Part shown: piece after piece, positions 56,097 to 64,000 of the stretch
Numbering within the stretch: the first letter of the stretch is position 1
Layout of the letters: every line of letters begins with the position of its first letter
Assembly: GCA_040285745.1 (NCBI GenBank)
Contig: JAUFOR010000001.1
Span: forward strand, 1,270,542 to 1,334,541
Direction: 5' to 3'
Source: Barthelona sp. PCE
Lineage: Eukaryota; Metamonada: BaSk clade
DNA length: 64,000 bases
Notes under the pieces: generated by a model
Told to the model about the DNA's origin: nothing
What the model saw: the letters and a program-made list of their open reading frames with translations, nothing else
The model's database searches: none
Position numbers and translations under genes: made by a program

Positions 56097-57050
56097 ATAA
56101 AAGTAGTTTGCCGTGATGAAACAAGTGTAAAAAGAGATAGCAGTTTAAGAATATATTGATTACTTACCAATTCTATGTGAAGATTTAAAGATTCAATTTT
56201 ATTGTAAAGCTTGACCCCTGGACGATAGGGATCAATTATCATTAACTACTGCTCAGATAATAATGATTATTGAACTTCTTATTGCTATTTTGTATTTATT
56301 TTTAGAAAAATAATTAATGTTTCGGAGACATTTTTATCAAAAGTAATCTCTACAGTGTATTCAGGAGAACTAAAATTATCATGTTCACGTATCTAGTGTA
56401 TCTAGTATATCATGAATATGTGACGAGATGGTCTTTATGTATTTCATTTTAGAATGTTATCATTCCTTTAAGCATCAACCACCGGTTTGATGTTCAGTAA
56501 GTCCATGGTACAAATAAGAATAAAAATAATACAGGCTGGCTTACCATACATGCGTTTGTTTCCACCAAATAACTATCAATATTTAAAGCGGAAAAAATGT
56601 TAAATTCGAATAAAAAACGTTCAGGCACTATTACATGTTCAGAAAACGCAGAGCATGATTCCTTGTAAACAAGAAAGAGAAACTTAAAAAAATAAATGCC
56701 CTCATCGTTCAAGTCTTCTGTTGCCATATATAAGAAATTCAATAGTTAACATGGTATCCAATTGAAGTCGAAAAGTTCTACGTCATCGTTTCTTGATAAC
56801 ATAATATTTTCAAAATACATTAAAAAATAATGTGCAAAAAAAAAGAATGAAAAAACTATAAAAAAAAATCAAAGCGCCTTGTTTTTATCTTGATTATAGA
56901 ATTTTCATAAAAACATCTTTCAGAACTCACAATAACCTCATAAGGGAATAACATAGAACACACCAATTTTAAAAATCACAATTATTTTGTTTAGTAAAGA
57001 ATGTTTGTTGGACACCAGTCTGAATATTTGTTCATCTGATTTTCAGTCTA
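56097..57050. other. AT-rich spacer between two propeller-family genes
   Basis: This 950-bp region is very AT-rich and holds the 5' flank of the 53928-56096 gene. A minus frame of 82 codons around 56494-56742 has no family resemblance. I see nothing else. Confidence 0.4.
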
Positions 57051-59141
57051 TCAACAACATTGTTCATGATAATCGGGCATGTGGTACTCAACGATGGAAG
57101 CCTCCGCCAGGAACGATGGAAGGTGGAACGATTCCACTGTGGGATTGATCGATTCCGGGTCTTCCTCAATATTGTAAGTTTTCAGCACCATTGTTTTGGT
57201 CTCTTCTTCGTATGACATGTCTTGAATAGTGTTATTGAGCAGATTTTGATCGTGGCTTATGTTCAATTCATATGGTAAACTGTTGTTTGTGAAAAAAAGT
57301 GTTTCAATTGCACCATCTTCAACGTATACTTTAATGATACCACCCCTCACGTGTATGTATGAATCTCCCACGAAATCAATGAAATTGTTGCCTTCCTGCG
57401 TTCCATCATCATATGATCTCTTCCAAAGAAGAACAGGCTCTAAGAAGCTTCCTGTTGACCAATCTAAACAGTATAAATGTTGCGTGTTTGCTCCACAGGG
57501 CGAATGTAGAACAAACAGCTGATGATCAGGTGTTTCAGCCAATGGACGAGGGTTAAAGAAAACATCACAATATCCAGGTTCAAAAACAATGTGCTTTTGA
57601 ACCTCCACGTCATACCCGTTGACATTGAACCGAAAAAAATGGAATGTATCTCTACACAGAATGCATGCTGAATTATCAAAATGTGAACAATGAACACTTT
57701 CAACATGAATATTCGGTGGAAATTCCAAAATCATCTTTTCTCCCAAATATACCAGACCACGGTCAACATTTAATGGCAACCCTTGAATGAAATCACGGTT
57801 TTCAGAGCCACAATGAGGCAAAATGGTTGTGATTGGCTTGGATTCTGAGCCGGTCCAGAATAATTTGCCATATGTCTTTGTTTCACCACGGTCCTCTGCC
57901 ATTACAATAAAATCACCCCCTTCATTTGGATGAACTGATCGGATCACGTAGTTCGTACGTGAAATCTTATTATACTTACGCAGCACAATAAGCTTCCTTT
58001 CTTTGAAAAAAAAGTAACAACTTATTGAAGCGTTATGACCATACACTTCTGCTATACCATCAAAAAAGATGTCTGATGGCTGAAGACTGTTCAAACGCAA
58101 AACCTCATTATCAACTGTTCTGAATTTGATTGGGCCATAATGTCCTGTTATTTTGTCAACGCCATAAAAAACACAATTTTCATCACGAAAGGAATTATCG
58201 TTCAAGTCTATATGTTCCAAGTCATCGCAGTGTACATTCTTAAAATTCATTTCACCCTTTGACATCTTCAATTCACCGTTTTCGATATGAACTACCACAT
58301 ATCTTGAACCAATAAGTAGCATTGACAAAACATCTTGAGTGAGCGTCAATAATGCAAATTTTGAGTCTCTGTCAATATTCAATCCTTTAAGCTGTGGAAA
58401 TCTTTCTGTCAAGTTAACTTGGTTCCTCTGAGCATCAAATATTATTAGTTCACCAACTTTATATCCGTCAAAGCCAACAAAACAAGTGCAATCCGAGTTT
58501 AAACACCCAAAGTATCTTGAAGGGATATCACGCAACTGCTCAATATCAGGTTCATGTGCCTCGTCCATGTCATCAACAGAAAAATTGTAATGCCATATGG
58601 AATTATCTTGGCAATTCCTCAACAAAATGTAGTTTGAATTGATGTTTGATTCAATTAAGTCATAAGCTCCAAGATATCTATATTCCTCGGTTAGCACATT
58701 TAATATGTAGCACAGAAGCACTTGCCTGTTATTAACAGTTTCATCAATGGTGAATAGTAGGTGGTTTTCATCCAACGGAACTATTTCGCTTGATAGACTC
58801 TTAATCATCAGAAATGGAAAGGGTACTATTCTTCTTGTATGTTCATCACTCATGATATGATCAAATAATAAGATATCAAAATGAGCTAAAAAGTTATTAT
58901 CATCAAAAAGCTGTTCGATGATCATGTAAGATTCTCCAGCTTTTAATTTGGATGTGTATTGAAGAGGCTTACGCGTATCCTCCACATATCCAACAAAGTC
59001 CTTGCCTTCAATGGCGCTTTCAATGAGGCTGATGTTTTCTCTTGATGAAAGCAATCTTAGACCCTTGCCCTCAAATATCAGCTGACCCTCGGGATATGCC
59101 TTCATTACAAGGTCATCCTCGAATTTACGAACCCTGGGCAT
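57051..59141 (-). CDS. Beta-propeller-like family protein, group 1, intact close relative of the 6433 copy
   Basis: The 696-residue protein runs from MPRVRKFEDDLVMKAYPEGQ to LPSFLAEASIVEYHMPDYHE plus a short Gln-Cys-Cys tail, so both family tags are present. It is very similar to the damaged copy at 6433-8466 over the full length, including LIESAIEGKDFVGYVE, LLFDHIMSDEHTRR and KLIVL after YFFFKERK, although the copies lie about 50 kb apart. It is the best reference for the group. No catalytic or membrane motifs; function unknown. Confidence 0.82.
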   Translation of the reverse strand: MPRVRKFEDDLVMKAYPEGQLIFEGKGLRLLSSRENISLIESAIEGKDFVGYVEDTRKPLQYTSKLKAGESYMIIEQLFDDNNFLAHFDILLFDHIMSDEHTRRIVPFPFLMIKSLSSEIVPLDENHLLFTIDETVNNRQVLLCYILNVLTEEYRYLGAYDLIESNINSNYILLRNCQDNSIWHYNFSVDDMDEAHEPDIEQLRDIPSRYFGCLNSDCTCFVGFDGYKVGELIIFDAQRNQVNLTERFPQLKGLNIDRDSKFALLTLTQDVLSMLLIGSRYVVVHIENGELKMSKGEMNFKNVHCDDLEHIDLNDNSFRDENCVFYGVDKITGHYGPIKFRTVDNEVLRLNSLQPSDIFFDGIAEVYGHNASISCYFFFKERKLIVLRKYNKISRTNYVIRSVHPNEGGDFIVMAEDRGETKTYGKLFWTGSESKPITTILPHCGSENRDFIQGLPLNVDRGLVYLGEKMILEFPPNIHVESVHCSHFDNSACILCRDTFHFFRFNVNGYDVEVQKHIVFEPGYCDVFFNPRPLAETPDHQLFVLHSPCGANTQHLYCLDWSTGSFLEPVLLWKRSYDDGTQEGNNFIDFVGDSYIHVRGGIIKVYVEDGAIETLFFTNNSLPYELNISHDQNLLNNTIQDMSYEEETKTMVLKTYNIEEDPESINPTVESFHLPSFLAEASIVEYHMPDYHEQCC

Positions 59142-60871
59142 ATATAGCTGTAATGAAGTAGGTGAATATTAAGATAGCTTGCATATATTAAATATTAGTG
59201 CTTGCACGTGGCATATAAAGATGATATAATACACGTGAAGCGTAAACAGAAAGCGCGAATGTGAAACAGGACTGCATTCGAATTTCTATCCCCTCACAGA
59301 TTTATTGATGTGGTTCGCAGGGCTTGTAGCGCGTGACACGTAAGATTGTTGGCACGTGTAGGCATTGGCTTGGTTGTGGGGCACTTTTTAGCTGCGTTGT
59401 GGGTACGGCTCGCGTCTTTTGGGACATGCTCCATTGCACATGCATAAGCATTCAGTAAACACCGCTGCATGCGTCGCTGGACCGCGCCAAAACTTCTGTT
59501 TCCAAATTTTCAGCCTAATTCTCATCAGATTTTCCTGATTTACACAATGCCAACCGTAAAGCGCGAACGTGAGGACGATGATATCGACGTCCAAACGCCT
59601 TTTGAGTTTGTGCTGGATTGAACCACTGTTTTGGTGGCATTACGAAAGTCATGATGCCAATCTTGTCCAACGATTCCAATTTTGGTGACATATAGGAAGA
59701 GATCCGGTTGCTGACAGGATGTTCGACTGATGTATGTTTGTTGAAAGAGACGAAGGTTTAAAAATTGAATAATAAGAGGGAGAATCAAAATTCTATTTTT
59801 TATCCAAGGTATCGTTTCAAATGGATGTACGATATGGATGCTTCATAAGAATATTGTACAACTGCATATGCTTACAAATCACTAATTTTCAGATTTGTAT
59901 TTAATCACTCAGAGAGTATCACTCAGAGAATGTTGTGTTTTAATGTTTTCTATTTCTTTATGTGGAATCGGGATATTGAGACATTCCATATGTTTTTGCA
60001 GTATCCCAGTGACACAATGCCTCTCATCATTGATTTGCATCATCATGGACAGTGAATAATGAGAATAACTTGATGGTAATTATGAATATGCACTGCAGCA
60101 GTGGAATCAACGTTTGCTGAGACCATAGCGTTGGTACAGTGTGACCCCAGCGTTGTCTTATATCGATAATAAATGCGTGAATATTAAGTTTGAACTTTTT
60201 TGAAAACAGAAATGAAAGCATTCTTTTGTCATGACTGGTTGGAGCAGCATTTTGAATTCTTTTGAGTAAGCATATTACCGTGTTATGCATGCGCTCATCC
60301 GTTGTAAGCCTGGCATAACGCGGTGCATACAGAGATACAGTAGCAGGTTCATGCATGCGGCATCTCTGGCTATTTGAATGTGTTGTGCAATTGGTTAGTA
60401 TGTGCTTATAAGTGGTGCAGCTCTGGTATAGCAATAAATTTGAGCTCAAAAGAAGAAAAAAATGTTGCACGCACCTGCAATGCTCTGTGCGTATTTACGT
60501 CGTGATGGGGTTGATATACATTGATATGTATTGCAGCGTGTAGCAGGACTGCGAGTGGAATCTTAATGGAAAAAAAGATACGTTTTTTCTCGGCGCTGCG
60601 TGGCTATTTTCTCATTTCAATCAAGTTTAGTGTTAGTATATGTGCTTCTTATGCGTGGAGACCAATTTTGATTGAGAGCGCGAATTCTTAAGAGGAGAAA
60701 TGAGCTCTTAGAAATTCCCAACTAGAAAGTTACCCCTAATAAGTCTGCTAATAAATTGAGAGAAATGCTACCGTGGAAATTTGGTTTTGCTGATATTTTT
60801 ATTAGTATTTAGTGTGAGTTGAGTTTTGGAAACTATTAACACGATACATCATAGATGTGATATATACAATA
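59142..60871. other. Gene-poor region
   Basis: About 1.7 kb with no supported gene. Three CACGTG hexamers (59205, 59232, 59353) lie just upstream of the 57051-59141 gene. A 24-codon fragment sits at 59547-59621. Base composition is less AT-rich than in the other spacers. I found no tRNA or other RNA gene. Confidence 0.45.
59547..59621 (+). pseudogene. Possible truncated 5' gene fragment
   Basis: ATG at 59547 opens 24 codons (MPTVKREREDDDIDVQTPFE) before TGA. The charged protein-like start suggests the front end of a lost gene. It may equally be chance. Confidence 0.25.
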
Positions 60872-60997
60872 GTAGTAAATAGTTTATTAATTTTCGAGCA
60901 AGCTGTCCCGGATTCTCGTATGTACTGTTCCTTGGTAGTAAATAGTTTATTAATTTTCGAGCAAGCTGTCCCGGATTCTCGTATGTACTGTTCCTTG
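60872..60997. repeat. 63-bp perfect tandem duplication
   Basis: Copies are 60872-60934 and 60935-60997 and appear identical (for example GAGCAAGCTGTCCCGGATTC in both). The block ends 21 bp downstream of the stop of the minus-strand reverse-transcriptase relic, placing it in the element's 3' UTR region. Confidence 0.95.
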
Positions 60998-61018
60998 GTC
61001 TTCTGCTAACTGTTAGTA

Positions 61019-63864
61019 TCAGACTCTACGCCTGCTCCTTGCTGCCCTCATAATGTTCTTCATAGCATAAGCGTGAAAAGCAAATAGATGGTAGCTAAGA
61101 CCTTTTTTAAGTTTCGTTCCACTGGTCTTAATTGATTGCGACGTTGATCTCTCGTTCAACGACTCGAGCACCTGTTCCCACGACGTGTAAGCTAGCTCGA
61201 AATTGTATTTCTCGCGTGCCTTCGACGTCGGTTCCCACAACATCGGATCCCAAATGGCTCCTCCGTGCGCAACGGCCAAATCTGACCGGCTGGGGTCATC
61301 AAAGTTTTTGCCCTTATTTAGCTTCTGTGTGCTTAGGCTGCACGTACGTGATGATCTTTGCTCGTGAACTATGCGATGAAGTCATAACATCCACCACAAC
61401 CTTGTATCCGTGAGTTCCAGTATTGCAAAAATCTGGTCGCTTACGTTCTTCCGATTGGGGCAATGACTCACCACTTTCGTACCGTCTATGTGTCCAACCC
61501 AAACACGATTGATATGTCACTGTACCTCAAACTTTTCTTTTAGGGAATTGTTTATCCAAGTTGAAAATATGAGCATTTCCTGATTTTCGAACAGTATCAA
61601 CTGTTTTCTCAAGAATGTTGTTGTGCAGTTGACGACAAGACCGTGATTTTTGAACAAGAATAATGATGACTTCTTCTGTCTAAAAACCTTTTCTCCACAG
61701 AAGTTGCACCGCCCAGAGGCGTACATTTCAAGAAAGTTCAGGGAACAAATAATTGGTATATACCGGCTAAAGCATAACCAAAACATGTAACGCTCATCAA
61801 ACATTGAATGAATATTGGCAACTGACCTTTGGGCCATGTGGCGACGGTAGCATCAGAGTGACCAGGCAACAGAACGCTGAGACATCGAGGCGTCTCGGGA
61901 TATAAATGATTCTGGATGGAAAACGACAATGTTTGATCGCATAATCAAACAATTGAAAAACGTTTTGTGAGAATGTTTTGTAGTTTGCTTTTTTGACGCA
62001 CAATATTAGTAGCCATACTGATCTCAACATCGTACGACTCCATCTGAGTGTGCTGCCCATAGTTTAAAACTACAGTAAATTTGAAGCAAATTCATGCTTT
62101 GTTTCACTGTTAAGAGAAACTGCTTCCACAAGTTTAGCAAGGTCCTCATCTTGGTAATGAGCATCCGGCATAAAGTAGGGTTTGTTATCTTTGTCATAGT
62201 TGAATCTAGCTGCGGCCAAATAACGTGGGCTAAGCCTAGTGAAATCCGACCACTCAATCAAATTGAAACGCTTGATTGAGCTACTTACCGAAGCGGTACT
62301 TGCCAAGTCAGCTATTTTGTGGAGAAACACAAAGTCTAGACAACCAGTCCCACCAAGAGACAAAGGATAACGGAGAGTTGGAGCTTCATCGATCGATAAC
62401 TCATCGGCTCCAGGAAATCCTCAAGAAGTAAATTCTGTTTGATGGTCCTTTCCATATCATCAACTGCATCTTCAGTGCGAGAGTCACCGAGCGTACGTGA
62501 TGAATGAGCATCTGATCAATCGACATAGAAGCAAGATAAAACAAAGCTGTCCCTGGACTTATATACTCGAAGTTGTTTGACGCCATTGCTGCAAATCTTT
62601 GCGCATGCATGACTAACATTAAAGTCGCCAATCTGAGTACCTAACAATTGAAAAAAGCTAAGCTTTGTGGGTAGCGATGTTCTCTTTTTTCACCCTTGGA
62701 AATATCCTTGGAAGCGAAAGTAACACTCCCGGCTCCATACCCCACCTCAGCTCTGACACTAATTCTCAGCATTCACTTCAGGTTATAGAACTGAGCTTAC
62801 CTTTGATTGGCATCAAAGTTGACATGACAGTTGATGGTTCACCAACAATATAAATATCAGTATACGCGTACATATTGATCAACTCAGGGCCAAGGGCTTC
62901 GTATCCTTCCAACATCAGCAATAAGAAGAGCAAATAACAATGGATGCCAGCACCCTGTACACGCCCATACAACTAGCTCGTGTGCTGAAGGCGCTCTCCA
63001 TTCGACCGAATTGGCCTTGCATATCTGGATGATATGTTTTAAAAGCACCATGAGAGCATGTGCACGGCAGCAATATGCAGCAGCTTGTCACGACGAACGC
63101 TGTTGAAGGCGTTAGCAATGTCAATAACAAGAGCAACATTACGATCACTTCGCTTTAGATTGACATCAACGAGGTTTGCGACCAGAGCAGTAGCATCCCG
63201 CATCCCAGCACCGAATTGTTTGTGTTTAAAACAAGTACTTTTTGACACGTTCAGACTGAAACTTCAGATCTGACTCGCGATGATCTTATCAGCGATACCG
63301 CAGAGTGCAGAGGCAACTGCGATGGGGCGTACAGGCATATGCTCACCCTCTTGAAGCTCCTCACATGCTTTTTTTAAGAAAATTAGTCGGATATTCAAAG
63401 GGCCCACGGGCGCGATCCGAACGCATAATCGGTGATAACTTGAGTAAAAGCATCCATGTAGCGATCGTTACGATAGTTTCCTGCAGCAACTTGCCGTAAA
63501 TATGGCATCACTCCATCGGCACCGGCAGAAAATGTACTTTTTGACTTTTTTGGTGGTCTCATACACGTATATCTTTCTGATATTATGATTTCCCTTGGGT
63601 CCCTCTCACCTCTCTTGAAAGAACTCATGGTTTTGCGCAGAATCGCATCAGAAACTGGTGCACTGACTGGATGCTTTGATTGCATCTGTTCAGCAACGTT
63701 AGTATCTGATAAAGGCATGGTACCTTGCTCTTTGCTAGCCTTATGGCCTTTCCTGGTTGGTTGGCGTCTGCGTACTTCTTCATACGAAGGCTTACAGACT
63801 CCTGGGGATGGCTGATTGGAACGTTGCCTCGGCGTCTTACCAAAACATAGCGCAGGCGCTGCAA
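61019..63864 (-). pseudogene. Broken non-LTR retrotransposon reverse transcriptase
   Basis: On the minus strand a series of short frames in different phases carries reverse-transcriptase blocks in the right order. They are: an N-terminal FSAGADGVMPYL block (63395-63718), MPVRPIAVASALCGIADKII (about 63260-63350), FGAGMRDATALVANLV with LVIDIANAFNSVRRDKLL (63039-63248), VQGAGI followed by YAYTDIYIVG (62778-62972), a thumb-like SLGGTGCLDFVFLHKIADLA (62070-62363), and a C-terminal RPDFCNTGTHGYKVVVDV (61314-61520). Several frameshifts and stops separate them, and the YxDD active site reads YTDI. The copy is dead. The start may lie beyond the window's right edge. Confidence 0.8.
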
Positions 63865-64000
63865 CTATTAGAGCCTCATAGCATCGTTGAGACTCAACGT
63901 AATGGAGTATTCCGTATTAACAAACCAATCTTCAGGACACAGAAATATAGCTTTCTTGATTTCTTATCACCAATTAAATTATCTTGGTTCTCGATAACTT

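Noticed and set aside
55871-56242. 123-codon minus frame overlapping the start of the 53928-56096 gene
   Set aside because: It is an alternative-frame shadow of a gene with clear family conservation.
60360-60430. tRNA-like string AATTGGTTAGTATGTG
   Set aside because: No acceptor stem, anticodon arm or T-arm can be folded around it.
62094-63273. Plus-strand frames of 60-70 codons at the right end
   Set aside because: They are antisense to the reverse-transcriptase relic and show no domain.

Overview
The window is nuclear DNA of a compact, AT-rich unicellular eukaryote, most probably a free-living flagellate of the Metamonada/Fornicata type (inference). The evidence is: genes sit tens of bases apart on both strands; almost all are single ORFs in the standard code; the one clear intron is 42 bp with branch-point TAAC fused to its 3' splice site; the eS31 ribosomal protein carries a shrunken ubiquitin-like N-terminus; and there are cilium genes (SPEF1, a CFAP47-type giant, a dynein heavy chain derivative). 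I do not assign a species.

Layout. 1-6.4 kb: a minus-strand gene running off the left edge, SPEF1 (two exons), MYG1, CAPZB and an APC2-like cullin, the last two divergent across a 57-bp spacer with an inverted repeat, then small uncertain ORFs. 6.4-12.1 kb: a decaying member of a local beta-propeller-like family, then PAN2. 12.6-18.8 kb: a secreted Cys-rich protein and a 1470-residue protein combining a propeller-like region, a repeat coiled coil, a kinase-like domain, a HECT-like domain and a RING2-like zinc module. 18.8-20.5 kb: gene-poor, with a 165-bp dispersed repeat, relic exon-like fragments and a GC-rich hairpin island. 20.5-22.5 kb: an EF-hand/MFS transporter fusion. 22.5-34.4 kb: one uninterrupted ORF that follows the dynein heavy chain plan but has lost recognisable P-loops and much of the stalk and microtubule-binding domain. 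34.6-40.6 kb: a seven-TM protein, a C2/SH3-like protein, eS31, uL1 (RPL10A) and UTP7. 40.8-49.9 kb: the CFAP47-type protein. 49.9-59.1 kb: four propeller-like genes in two related groups. 59.1-64 kb: gene-poor DNA, a 63-bp tandem duplication and a broken non-LTR retrotransposon reverse transcriptase.

Functional themes are cilium construction (SPEF1, CFAP47-like, dynein derivative), ubiquitin biology (APC2-like, the HECT/RING2 protein, the eroded ubiquitin of eS31), RNA decay and ribosome production (PAN2, UTP7, eS31, uL1), and a lineage-specific propeller family. The strongest candidates for undescribed biology are the HECT-RING2-pseudokinase protein, the motorless dynein heavy chain and the propeller family with conserved terminal tags.
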